Translations under genes and position numbers: made by a program
Part shown: positions 26,701-34,597 of the stretch, piece after piece
Layout of the letters: every line of letters begins with the position of its first letter
Position numbering within the stretch: the stretch's first letter is position 1
Assembly: GCA_017470245.1 (NCBI GenBank)
Contig: JAFUEV010000003.1
Location: 1-64,000 of the forward strand
DNA length: 64,000 bases
Reading direction: 5' to 3'
From: a bacterium
GTDB lineage: Bacteria; Cyanobacteriota; Vampirovibrionia; Gastranaerophilales; Gastranaerophilaceae
Notes under the pieces: model-generated
Seen by the model: only the letters and a program-made list of their open reading frames with translations
What the model was told of the DNA's origin: nothing
Databases searched by the model: none

Positions 26701-27639
26701 TTATTTCATTATTAAATTTAATTCGTTAAGCATTTTTTTATCTTCATTTGAAGTTGAACCGGAGGTTGTTAAGTAATTCCCGACCAATAAAGAATTTATA
26801 CCCGCCTCGATTCCTTTTTTCTGATTTTGTTTACTTAACCTTGTTGTTCTTCCTCCTGCATATCTCAACATTGTATTTGGTAATATTATTCTAAAAATGC
26901 AGATGGTTTTTAATACTTCTTCTTCAGTAATTTTATTTTGATAGTTTTCAAGGGCAGTACCTTTAATAGGATTCAAAATGTTAACCGGAACGGTTTTCGG
27001 ATTGATTTTTTTTAGCTCTAAAGCCATATCTATTCTGTCTTCTCTTGATTCTCCCATCCCGATTATTACACCGCAGCATGCTTCAATACCGTGTTTTTTT
27101 ATGAGTCTGACGGTATTTACTCTGTCCTGATAATTGTGGGTTGTGCAAATATTTTTGTGATAATTTTCTGACGTATTAATATTGTGGTTATACCTTTCAA
27201 CACCGGCTTCTTTTATGCGTTTTATTTGTTTTTCCGATAATAATCCCAATGAAGCACAACAGTGTATTCCGTCAATTGATGCAACTGTTTTAATCATTTC
27301 TATGATTTTTTCAAAATCCTGATTATTCGGGACTCTGCCTGATGTTACAATACAAAAACGTGTTGCTCCATTTTTTTGGGCACTTATAGCCGCTTTTTTA
27401 ACTGTTTCAATATCCAGAAGCGGGTGACATTCTATTTCTGCGTGATTATGTTTGCTTTGAGAACAGTATTTACAGTTTTCGTTGCAAGCACCTGTTTTTG
27501 CACTAATTATACTGCAAGCTTCGACTTTGTTATCAAAATTACTTTTTGTTATTTCGTTTGAGATTTTAATAAGTTCATCCAGTGATTTATCATATAATTT
27601 TAAATAGTCATCTTTTGAATAATTATCGAATTTGTTCAT
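26701..27639 (-). CDS. bioB: Biotin synthase paralog 1 (radical SAM)
   Basis: A 312-residue radical SAM protein of the BioB family, which inserts sulfur into dethiobiotin. The SAM cluster motif is C52-X3-C56-X2-C59. Auxiliary-cluster positions, by alignment to E. coli BioB C97/C128/C188/R260, are C96 (RFCIVTSG), C127/C128 (IHCCASLG), C188/C189 (ACCGVIIGMGE) and R259 (LRYAGGR), all retained. GGAG lies upstream of ATG 27639, and a CGGTAT-N8-ATACCG palindrome covers the likely transcript start. No bioA/D/F/C genes are near; it is divergent from mnmA. A second, different paralog lies at 28862. Confidence 0.88.
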   Translation of the reverse strand: MNKFDNYSKDDYLKLYDKSLDELIKISNEITKSNFDNKVEACSIISAKTGACNENCKYCSQSKHNHAEIECHPLLDIETVKKAAISAQKNGATRFCIVTSGRVPNNQDFEKIIEMIKTVASIDGIHCCASLGLLSEKQIKRIKEAGVERYNHNINTSENYHKNICTTHNYQDRVNTVRLIKKHGIEACCGVIIGMGESREDRIDMALELKKINPKTVPVNILNPIKGTALENYQNKITEEEVLKTICIFRIILPNTMLRYAGGRTTRLSKQNQKKGIEAGINSLLVGNYLTTSGSTSNEDKKMLNELNLIMK

Positions 27640-27650
27640 TTGCTATGCTC

Positions 27651-27670
27651 CGGTATCTTATGGTATACCG
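27651..27670 (-). promoter_or_regulatory. Palindrome at the bioB promoter
   Basis: CGGTAT (27651-27656) and ATACCG (27665-27670) form a 20-bp palindrome 12 bases upstream of the bioB start. On the minus strand a TATATTATT -10-like box adjoins it, so a repressor bound here would block initiation. It does not match the E. coli BirA or the BioR operators I know. Confidence 0.35.
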
Positions 27671-27756
27671 AATAATATAATACAAACACAAAAACTCTTC
27701 AAACAGTGATATAAAATTATGTTTGAATTATAATGATTACAAATGGAGGCTATTAT

Positions 27757-28860
27757 ATGAGAGTACTTGTCGGAATGTCAGGAGGAGTTGATTCTTCGGT
27801 TGCTGCACTGCTTTTAAAAGAGCAGGGCTATGAAGTTATAGGTGCAACAATGTCACACTGGGGACAAAGCGAAACTTTTAAAAAACTGAACGAAAAAATA
27901 GCCTCAAATCAACAAAAAACAAGTACACATTGTGCTTGTCTTAGTCCTGATGAAGAAGAAGATATAGAACAGGCAAAAAAAATAGCCGATAAATTGGGAA
28001 TAGAACATCACGTTATAGAATGTGCAAAAGAATATGAGGAAATAGTTATTAATTACTTTAAGGAAGAATATATGCAAGGTCGTACGCCTAATCCTTGTAT
28101 TAAGTGCAACAGATATATAAAATTTGGTGTTTTCCCTGAACTTGCGAGAAAGTCTGGTATAGAATTTGATAAATTTGCAACAGGACACTATGCGAGAATA
28201 GAAGAAGAAAACGGACATTTTTATTTAAAAAAAGGAATTAATCCCAAAAAAGACCAATCATATTTTTTATATGGACTAAGTCAAGAGCAGCTTTCTAAGA
28301 TAGTATTACCGTTAGGACGATATACAAAACAAGAAATAAGAGAAATAGCAAGAAAACATGGTTTTGAAGTGGCAGATAAACCGGATAGTCAAGATTTTTA
28401 TAATGGTGATTATAATGATATTCTTGATGCAAAGCCTAAAAAAGGTAATATTGTAGATATAAACGGAAATGTTTTAGGCACGCACATGGGTTTTTGGAAT
28501 TATACGATAGGTCAGAGAAAAGGCTTGGGAATTGCAGCTGCAGCGCCTTTATATGTTAAGGAATTGAGAAAAGACACTAATGAAGTTGTTGTTGCATTTA
28601 AAGAAGACTCAATGAACGAAGGTTTAATTGCTGATAAAGTATCATTTAATACAGATATTAAGGTAAATGAGCCTTTAAAATGCCAAGCTAAAATACGTTC
28701 TGCCCAAATGCCTAAAGATGCTGTTATAAAACTTTTGGAAAACGGAAAAGTTGAAGTTATTTTTGAAGAATTACAAAATCCGATTGCAATAGGGCAATCG
28801 GCCGTATTCTATGACAATGATACGGTTCTTGGCGGCGGAATAATAGAAAGAGTTTTCTAA
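27757..28860 (+). CDS. mnmA: tRNA 2-thiouridine(34) synthase MnmA, variant
   Basis: A 367-residue protein from ATG 27757, chosen because GGAGG lies eight bases upstream (an in-frame ATG at 27733 has none). It thiolates U34 of Lys/Glu/Gln tRNAs. PP-loop MSGGVDSSVA at 7-16, TGHYARI near 142, KKDQSYFLYGL near 164, TIGQRKGLG, and a C-terminal beta-barrel. The first catalytic cysteine is in NPCIKCN (C114, C117). The usual second one (E. coli C199, in a D-I-C-F-I context) is replaced: DSQDFYNGDY has tyrosine at that place (Y215). bioB paralog 2 begins one base after the stop. Confidence 0.9.
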   Translation: MRVLVGMSGGVDSSVAALLLKEQGYEVIGATMSHWGQSETFKKLNEKIASNQQKTSTHCACLSPDEEEDIEQAKKIADKLGIEHHVIECAKEYEEIVINYFKEEYMQGRTPNPCIKCNRYIKFGVFPELARKSGIEFDKFATGHYARIEEENGHFYLKKGINPKKDQSYFLYGLSQEQLSKIVLPLGRYTKQEIREIARKHGFEVADKPDSQDFYNGDYNDILDAKPKKGNIVDINGNVLGTHMGFWNYTIGQRKGLGIAAAAPLYVKELRKDTNEVVVAFKEDSMNEGLIADKVSFNTDIKVNEPLKCQAKIRSAQMPKDAVIKLLENGKVEVIFEELQNPIAIGQSAVFYDNDTVLGGGIIERVF

Positions 28861-28861
28861 T

Positions 28862-29779
28862 ATGAATAAAGAAACATTATTAAAATTATATAATTTGGAA
28901 TTAAATGAATTATTAGATATATCTTCCAAATATATGACAAATAACATTGAATTTTGTTCGCTTGTAAATGCAAGAAACGGCAAATGTTCTCAAGATTGCA
29001 AATATTGTGCTCAAAGTTCACATTACAGAACAAAGATTGAAGATTATCCTTTAATTCCAAAAGAAGAAGTTGTTAAAGCGGCATTAGAGGCTAAAAGTAA
29101 CGGAGTTATCAGATTTGCTATTGTTACATCAGGCAAATCTCCTGATGAAGAAAATTTTGATAAAATTCTTGAATTTATTGATGAATTAAATAAAATAGAC
29201 GGAATAAAAAGTTGTGCTTCAATCGGGATTTTAAATGAAGAACAGGCAAAAGAACTTGCAAAACACGGTTTAAAAAGATTTCATCATAATATAAATACAT
29301 CAGAGTCTTATTATAAGGATATTTGTACGACTCATAGCTGGAAAGACCGTTTAAATACTTGTAAACTTGTAAAAAAATACGGTATGGAATTATGCTGCGG
29401 TGTTATTTTAGGTATGGGAGAAACAGTGGAACAAAGGATTGAAATGGCATTAGAACTTGCTGAAATAGAACCCGAATCTATCCCTATTAATATTTTAATG
29501 CCGATACCTCAAACGCCGTTTGAAAATTATCAAGATAAAATTGACGAAGAAAATGTTTTAAGAACCCTTGCTATATTTAAAATAGCAAATCCAAAATCTG
29601 TTTTAAGATTTTGCGGAGGAAGAATGAAATTATCGGATGAAAATCAGGAACTTGCTCTAAAGACTTGTGTTGAAGGTATAATGACGGGTAATTATTTAAC
29701 TACAACAGGTAAAAAACCTCAAGAAGATATTAAGACAGTTGAAAAATTAAATAAAACATTGATTAGTTTGTCCAAATAA
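28862..29779 (+). CDS. bioB: Biotin synthase paralog 2, altered auxiliary-cluster ligands
   Basis: A 305-residue BioB-family radical SAM protein. SAM cluster C42-X3-C46-X2-C49. At the auxiliary site the equivalent of E. coli C97 is alanine (A86, RFAIVTSG), C118 (KSCASIG), C178/C179 (LCCGVILGMGE) and R249 are kept, and C251 appears in FCGGR where paralog 1 has alanine. Biotin synthases of anaerobes are known to differ in auxiliary-cluster type and ligands, so this may be the anaerobe-type enzyme; a different substrate is the alternative. It starts one base after the mnmA stop, and larB follows after 52 bases with its own promoter. Confidence 0.82.
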   Translation: MNKETLLKLYNLELNELLDISSKYMTNNIEFCSLVNARNGKCSQDCKYCAQSSHYRTKIEDYPLIPKEEVVKAALEAKSNGVIRFAIVTSGKSPDEENFDKILEFIDELNKIDGIKSCASIGILNEEQAKELAKHGLKRFHHNINTSESYYKDICTTHSWKDRLNTCKLVKKYGMELCCGVILGMGETVEQRIEMALELAEIEPESIPINILMPIPQTPFENYQDKIDEENVLRTLAIFKIANPKSVLRFCGGRMKLSDENQELALKTCVEGIMTGNYLTTTGKKPQEDIKTVEKLNKTLISLSK

Positions 29780-29794
29780 AATAATATAAATTTA

Positions 29795-29823
29795 TTGACT
29801 GATAGTCGCTATCAGTATATAAA
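29795..29823 (+). promoter_or_regulatory. larB promoter with palindromic operator in the spacer
   Basis: TTGACT (29795-29800) and TATAAA (29818-29823) are 17 bases apart. The spacer is filled by an exact 19-bp palindrome ACTGATAG-TCG-CTATCAGT (29798-29816), the layout of an operator for a dimeric repressor. The larB ATG at 29832 is nine bases after the -10 box, so the mRNA would be leaderless or nearly so. TGATAG/CTATCA half-sites resemble TetR-type operators; the regulator is not in view. Confidence 0.6.
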
Positions 29824-29831
29824 ATATAATA

Positions 29832-30515
29832 ATGAACAATGAAAATAAATATACAGATTTAGGTTTTGCCAAACTTGATATGGAACGTACCAAACGCAGA
29901 GGATATTCCGAAGCGGTTTTTTGTGAATGCAAAACAAAAGAACAATTATCAGGAATATTTTTGTCATTTAAAGAAAACGGTTCAAATGTTATCGGTACAC
30001 GTGCAAATGCTGAACAGTTTGAATATATAAAGCAAACTGTGCCTGAAATCACTTTCAATAAAGAAGGCAGAATAATTCAACTTATACAAAATCCAATTAA
30101 TAAAATAGGAGAAGTTGCTGTTTGTACAGGTGGAACCGGTGATATTCCTGTTGCGGAGGAGGCTGCTGCAACTGCTGAATTTTTTGGTAGTAATGTAAAA
30201 AAATATTATGATATCGGAATAGCAGGTATTCACAGGCTTTTTGATAAAATAGACGAAATAAAAAAAGCAAATGTTATTATTGCGGTTGCAGGTATGGAAG
30301 GAGCATTAGGCGGAGTACTTGCAGGTATGGTTGATATTCCGGTTATTGCTGTACCAACATCTGTCGGGTATGGAAGTTCTTTTCACGGTCTATCGGCATT
30401 ATTAACAATGCTAAATTCTTGTGCGGAAGGTATGACTGTAGTAAATATAGATAACGGTTTTAATGCGGGATATAGTGCAAATCAAATTAACAGGCTAATA
30501 GCAGGGAAAAAATAA
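29832..30515 (+). CDS. larB: Nickel-pincer cofactor biosynthesis protein LarB
   Basis: A 227-residue PurE-like carboxylase/hydrolase that makes the pyridinium dicarboxylate precursor of the nickel-pincer nucleotide from NaAD. Family blocks: DxxRxxRRGYSEAVFCECKT near 15-35, VCTGGTGDIPVAEEAA near 97, a YDIGIAGIHRLF stretch near 125, AGMEGALGGVLAG near 151 and PTSVGYGSSFHGLSAL near 176. Its stop overlaps the larC start. No LarE (sulfur transferase) or LarA (lactate racemase) gene is in the window. Confidence 0.92.
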   Translation: MNNENKYTDLGFAKLDMERTKRRGYSEAVFCECKTKEQLSGIFLSFKENGSNVIGTRANAEQFEYIKQTVPEITFNKEGRIIQLIQNPINKIGEVAVCTGGTGDIPVAEEAAATAEFFGSNVKKYYDIGIAGIHRLFDKIDEIKKANVIIAVAGMEGALGGVLAGMVDIPVIAVPTSVGYGSSFHGLSALLTMLNSCAEGMTVVNIDNGFNAGYSANQINRLIAGKK

Positions 30516-31315
30516 TGGATTTATATTTTGAATGTAATTCCGGAATATCCGGAGATATGTCGGTTGCGGCATTATTGGATGCGGGTGCTTCTAAAGAAAA
30601 ATTAGAAAAAGCTCTAAATTCAATGAAATTACAAAATGAATTTTCTTATAATATTAAAAAAGTAAGTGTTAATGCTATTCAAGCAACAGATTTTGATGTG
30701 ATAATTCCTAACCTTGAAGAACATCATCATGAGCACCATTGCCATGAACATCATCACGAACCTCATCAAGAACACAACCACGAACACAATCATGAGCATC
30801 ATCATGAGCATAGGAATTTAGAAGATGTTAATAAAATTATTGAAATGGCAGAAATGACGGATAATGCAAAAAATCTTGCCAAGAAAATATTTAAAATAGT
30901 TGCACAGGCAGAGTCTATAGTACATGGTAAAGATATTTCGGAAGTACATTTTCATGAGGTTGGTGCTATAGATTCTATAGCTGATATAGTAAGCTTTTCG
31001 GTACTCTTTGATGATATATCTCCGGATAAGGTATATTTTTCAACATTAGCAGAAGGTCATGGTACAATTGAATGCCAGCATGGAACATTAAATATACCTG
31101 TACCTGCAGTTTGTGAAATAGTTTCTAAATATAATATTCCAATCAGAATTACTGAAAATGAAGGTGAGATGGTTACACCTACAGGGGCAGCTATAGTTGC
31201 AGCTTTATATTCCGGTGAAAAATTACCTGATGAAATCAAAATTAATAAAGTCGGTTATGGTGCAGGTAAAAGAAAATATAAAAATCCTGTATTAAGGGTT
31301 ATGTTAATAAACTAA
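30515..31315 (+). CDS. larC: Nickel-pincer cofactor nickel-insertion protein, LarC1 part only, His-rich
   Basis: A 266-residue protein that matches LarC1: NSGISGDMSVAALLDAG at 8-24, EVHFHEVGAIDSIADIV near 145, MVTPTGAAIVAAL near 220 and a GYGAGKRK stretch near 248. A histidine-rich tract at 70-99 has 18 histidines in 30 residues and should bind nickel. Full LarC is LarC1 plus LarC2, made in Lactiplantibacillus by a programmed frameshift. Here the frame ends at NPVLRVML and the next gene begins 16 bases later in an unrelated family, so LarC2 is missing from this locus. Confidence 0.88.
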   Translation: MDLYFECNSGISGDMSVAALLDAGASKEKLEKALNSMKLQNEFSYNIKKVSVNAIQATDFDVIIPNLEEHHHEHHCHEHHHEPHQEHNHEHNHEHHHEHRNLEDVNKIIEMAEMTDNAKNLAKKIFKIVAQAESIVHGKDISEVHFHEVGAIDSIADIVSFSVLFDDISPDKVYFSTLAEGHGTIECQHGTLNIPVPAVCEIVSKYNIPIRITENEGEMVTPTGAAIVAALYSGEKLPDEIKINKVGYGAGKRKYKNPVLRVMLIN

Positions 31316-31331
31316 AGGTTTTTATAAATAA

Positions 31332-31901
31332 ATGACAGATAAATTTAAAAATTTTGAGGCATTTTTGCAAAGTATTGATAGTGATTTAAAAAAAATATTT
31401 GAATATCAGCAAGAATATATATGCTGTAAAAACGGATGTTCATTTTGTTGTGAACAGGGAGATTATCCTTTATCCAAGTTGGAATTTGAATATCTTATGG
31501 AAGAATTTGCGAAACTGGATAATAAGATAAAAATTCAAATATATCAAAATATAATAGAAATAAAACAAGCAGATGAAGAATCTTATAAATGTCCGTTTTT
31601 GATAAATCATTCTTGTAGTGTGTATAGTCATAGACCCTTCGTGTGCAGAACTTTTGGTGTTTTAACAGAAGATTCAAAAGGTAATCCTGCCTTTCCGTCG
31701 TGTGCAACGAAGGGGCTAAACTTTTCACAAATATATGACGAAGAAAAGCAGCATTTATCTGTGGAACTTGTAGAAAAAAATCACTTTAAAATTTTTCCTA
31801 AAATCTTTAGGTTGAATAATAAAGTAATTATGAATTTACCTTTTGCAAAAGAATTGAATATAGATTTCGGAGAAGCTAAAAGACTGATTGATTTTCTTTA
31901 A
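31332..31901 (+). CDS. YkgJ-family cysteine cluster protein
   Basis: A 189-residue protein with the YkgJ (CxxCxxCC-type) pattern: [18 protein letters not shown] near 34-51, then [20 protein letters not shown] near 83-102. The eight or so cysteines are arranged to bind a metal ion or Fe-S cluster. Function is not established for the family. It is cotranscribed with larBC (16-base gap), so a link to metal-cofactor assembly is possible but inferred. Its end overlaps the convergent sigma-factor gene by four bases. Confidence 0.8.
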   Translation: MTDKFKNFEAFLQSIDSDLKKIFEYQQEYICCKNGCSFCCEQGDYPLSKLEFEYLMEEFAKLDNKIKIQIYQNIIEIKQADEESYKCPFLINHSCSVYSHRPFVCRTFGVLTEDSKGNPAFPSCATKGLNFSQIYDEEKQHLSVELVEKNHFKIFPKIFRLNNKVIMNLPFAKELNIDFGEAKRLIDFL

Positions 31902-32827
31902 TCCAAAAATTCTTTTAAGTGAATTATATTGTCTTTAGTTCGTAATTTTTTTAGAGCCGTAGCTTCGATTTGTCTTATACGTTCTTTTGAAAAGCCCATG
32001 TCTTTGCCCAATTCTTCCAGCGTTTTGGGGTTATTTCCGTCTATGCCGAATCTTGCTATTATGATTTTTTTCTCTTTGGGATTTAATTCATTCAATACTT
32101 TTTCTATATGGTGTTTTAATAATTTATTTTGAACTTTTAAGTCAGGAGAGGTGTAATTATCGTCAGAAATATAATCTTCTAATGATAAATTATCTGCAAT
32201 TGGTGCATCAAGACTTATTGGTTCAAGGTTAATCGTTTTTATAACAAGTTCCACCTGCTTTTCTGACATTCGTATTCTGTCTGCTATTTCACCTATACTC
32301 GGTTCTTTACCGGTATTATATGATATATCGAATATTGCTTTTTTAACCAATCGTATTTTATCAATCATGTGAACAGGTATTCTTATAACCCTTGCATTAT
32401 TTGCGATTGAGCGGGCAATGGCTTGGCGTATCCACCATGTAGCATAAGTTGAAAATTTAAAACCTTTTGAATAATCAAATCTGTTAACTGCTTTGATTAG
32501 TCCAAGTGTGCCCTCCTGAACCAAATCCATAAATAATACACCCTGTCCTGTGTATTTTCGTGCAATACTTACAACCAGTCGTAAATTTGCTTGAATTAAT
32601 TTCTTTTTTGCCGATAAAGAAATTTGCTCATCCCCTTCTTGTATTTGTTTTCCAATCTCCAATTCTTCATTACGTTTTAACAGTTTTGTTTTACCTATAT
32701 CCTTCAAATACATTTGTAAAATGTCATCTTTATTGACAATACTGTTAAAAGAAGTTATTTCATTTTCTTCTTCCGAATTGCAATCATAAATATATTCTAA
32801 TTCCATACTCATTCCCCATTTATCCAT
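31898..32827 (-). CDS. RpoD-family sigma-70 factor
   Basis: A 309-residue sigma factor. Region 1.2 starts near 33 ([16 protein letters not shown]), region 2 includes [20 protein letters not shown] and the -10-recognition helix [18 protein letters not shown] near 144, region 3 follows, and region 4 ends with [20 protein letters not shown]. No region 1.1 is present, so this is either a compact primary sigma or a group 2 sigma as in cyanobacteria. In-frame ATGs 5 and 7 codons downstream leave the start uncertain. Confidence 0.9.
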   Translation of the reverse strand: MDKWGMSMELEYIYDCNSEEENEITSFNSIVNKDDILQMYLKDIGKTKLLKRNEELEIGKQIQEGDEQISLSAKKKLIQANLRLVVSIARKYTGQGVLFMDLVQEGTLGLIKAVNRFDYSKGFKFSTYATWWIRQAIARSIANNARVIRIPVHMIDKIRLVKKAIFDISYNTGKEPSIGEIADRIRMSEKQVELVIKTINLEPISLDAPIADNLSLEDYISDDNYTSPDLKVQNKLLKHHIEKVLNELNPKEKKIIIARFGIDGNNPKTLEELGKDMGFSKERIRQIEATALKKLRTKDNIIHLKEFLD

Positions 32828-33021
32828 TTAAAATTCCCATTCCCAAATTTTGTTTGCACCCTTAGCAGTCTCTTAAAAAATTTGTTTGGTCATATTTAAA
32901 ATCATTGACGATAATTTTTATTTATAGTTCCATTAAATTTAATATCGGAAAATATGTTAGATACAAATATTTAGAATGGAGTTAAACTAAATATAGAAAT
33001 AGTTATAAGTTTGGAGCTGAT

Positions 33022-33384
33022 ATGATTTTAGATAAACTTAACGAAAAAAATGTAAAATTTACTGTCAGAGATTCAAAAGATAAGAATGATGACACTTTTG
33101 TTGAGGTAATTATTAACACCGAAATATTAAGAGATTTTATCTTGTGTCTTACAATGCTTTCTGATATTCAAAAGGAACAAATGATTAAGCTTACTTCAAG
33201 AGAAAAAGAAGTATTAAAATATTTGACTGAAGGTAAAAGTAATTTTGAAATAGCCGGTTTGTTAAAAGTAAGTATACATACGGCAAAAGCACATATACAT
33301 AACCTTTATAACAAACTTGATGTTCAAGACAGAACTCAAGCTGTTGTAAAAGCTATAAAAAATAACCTTATTGAATTTAATTAA
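33022..33384 (+). CDS. Small LuxR/GerE-type regulator
   Basis: A 120-residue DNA-binding protein. Residues 57-115 are a GerE helix-turn-helix: LTSREKEVLKYLTEGKSNFE, then SIHTAKAHIHNLYNKL and DRTQAVVKA. The first 55 residues are charged and lack a receiver domain, so phosphorylation control is not evident. GGAG lies before ATG 33022. It is alone on the plus strand, divergent from the sigma factor; a 94-base gap separates it from the glycine-rich protein gene, which it might regulate. Confidence 0.82.
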   Translation: MILDKLNEKNVKFTVRDSKDKNDDTFVEVIINTEILRDFILCLTMLSDIQKEQMIKLTSREKEVLKYLTEGKSNFEIAGLLKVSIHTAKAHIHNLYNKLDVQDRTQAVVKAIKNNLIEFN

Positions 33385-33478
33385 AAATATGTAAACAAAT
33401 GTTAACATGCATGCAATTTTATCAGCTCAAAATACTTTATATACATGTAAGGTTATAGATTTTATTATTGGGTAGGTT

Positions 33479-34489
33479 ATGGTTAGTACAAAAAATATTG
33501 AAGTATCAAATAACAGATTAGTTTTAAGAGATTTTAATTCTTTTACCTCTAACAAAAATAATGATGTTGATGGTAGTATTTTTGGTCAAAATGCATCTGT
33601 ACAAAATGATAATGTAAATTTTGACGAAAATGAATTAGAACAATTATATGTAGAATTGCAAGAAGCAGAAGATAAACAAGGTATTTTATCTCAAGGTTTT
33701 AATGAACTTAAAGAATTTACAGGTATTGGTACTTCTTCAGATAAATGTAACGATATAATTGAACAATATAAAGCAGGTGATGTTACTTATGAAGAAGCAC
33801 TTGCAGAAATTGAAAAATATGAAAATAAACAAGATGGCGGTTTGAATTTAATTTCAAATATAGCAACAAGCTTTGCCGCAATAGGTGTAGCATCATTATC
33901 TGCAGCCGCAATAATAGCATCAGGCGGAACGGCAACTCCTTTAGTAATTGCAGCTATTGGAGCAGGTGCCGGTGCTGTAACAAAAGCAGGAATTAAAACT
34001 GTAGATAGAGCTACAAATAAAGTTGAAGGTGATGCTTTAGATTCAAAAGAAATTGCAAAAGATATGTTATCAGGTGCAGTAACAGGTGCAACAGCTGCTG
34101 CAACTATGGGAACAGGTTCAGCTCAACAATGTTTAGCAAAATCAGTTATTAACGGTGCAAAAAATTCTGCAAGAACAGGTGCTATAACAGGTGCAATTTC
34201 AGGTTCTGCTAATTATACTATCGACTGTGCCTTTGATGAAGATAAACAGTTTAACGTAAAAGATTTTGCAGGTGTGACTGCATCAAACGCTTTAGTTGGT
34301 GCGAGTGTTGGGGCTTTGGTCGGCAGTTCTAACGGTGCATTAAGATATAATAATGTAATTCAACATGGTGGTAAAGCTGTTATTAACGGTGAAATCGCTA
34401 ATGTTTCTTCAAGAGATATAATTGCTAATTCTCTTTGTTCAACCGAACATAAAATCTTAAATAAAGCAATAAAAGATATTGCTGCATAA
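33479..34489 (+). CDS. Glycine/alanine-rich hypothetical protein with membrane-active segments
   Basis: A 336-residue protein. The first 60 residues are polar and asparagine-rich; 55-120 are acidic and helical (NELEQLYVELQEAEDKQ). From about 125 to 175 lies a long alanine/glycine/isoleucine stretch (IGVASLSAAAIIASGG, LVIAAIGAGAGAVTKAG), and two more glycine-zipper-like segments follow at about 205-235 and 270-290. This is typical of proteins that insert in membranes, but no export signal is visible. No family recognised. AGG precedes ATG 33479, and a strong terminator follows at 34556. Confidence 0.65.
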   Translation: MVSTKNIEVSNNRLVLRDFNSFTSNKNNDVDGSIFGQNASVQNDNVNFDENELEQLYVELQEAEDKQGILSQGFNELKEFTGIGTSSDKCNDIIEQYKAGDVTYEEALAEIEKYENKQDGGLNLISNIATSFAAIGVASLSAAAIIASGGTATPLVIAAIGAGAGAVTKAGIKTVDRATNKVEGDALDSKEIAKDMLSGAVTGATAAATMGTGSAQQCLAKSVINGAKNSARTGAITGAISGSANYTIDCAFDEDKQFNVKDFAGVTASNALVGASVGALVGSSNGALRYNNVIQHGGKAVINGEIANVSSRDIIANSLCSTEHKILNKAIKDIAA

Positions 34490-34555
34490 TCTTACAATCA
34501 CATAAAATTACATGTATTATTCCCCAACAATCTAACCTATAGTCTAACCATCATA

Positions 34556-34582
34556 AAGCAATGTTTAAACATTGCTTTTTTG
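34556..34582 (+). terminator. Intrinsic terminator
   Basis: AAGCAATGTTT (34556-34566) pairs with AAACATTGCTT (34567-34577) and a T-run follows. It ends the transcript of the glycine-rich protein gene, 16 bases before rqcH. Confidence 0.75.
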
Positions 34583-34597
34583 TTTTAAAATAAATCT

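Noticed and set aside
30629-30811. Methionine/valine-rich minus-strand frame
   Set aside because: It is the reverse of the CAT/CAC histidine codons of larC, not a membrane protein.
30720-30812. CRISPR-like or tandem repeat
   Set aside because: The repeated catcatgagcac-like sequence encodes the His-rich tract of LarC; units are irregular and there are no spacers.
31280-31335. Programmed frameshift joining LarC1 to LarC2
   Set aside because: The following gene starts 16 bases later and is a YkgJ-type protein in every frame examined; there is no room for LarC2.
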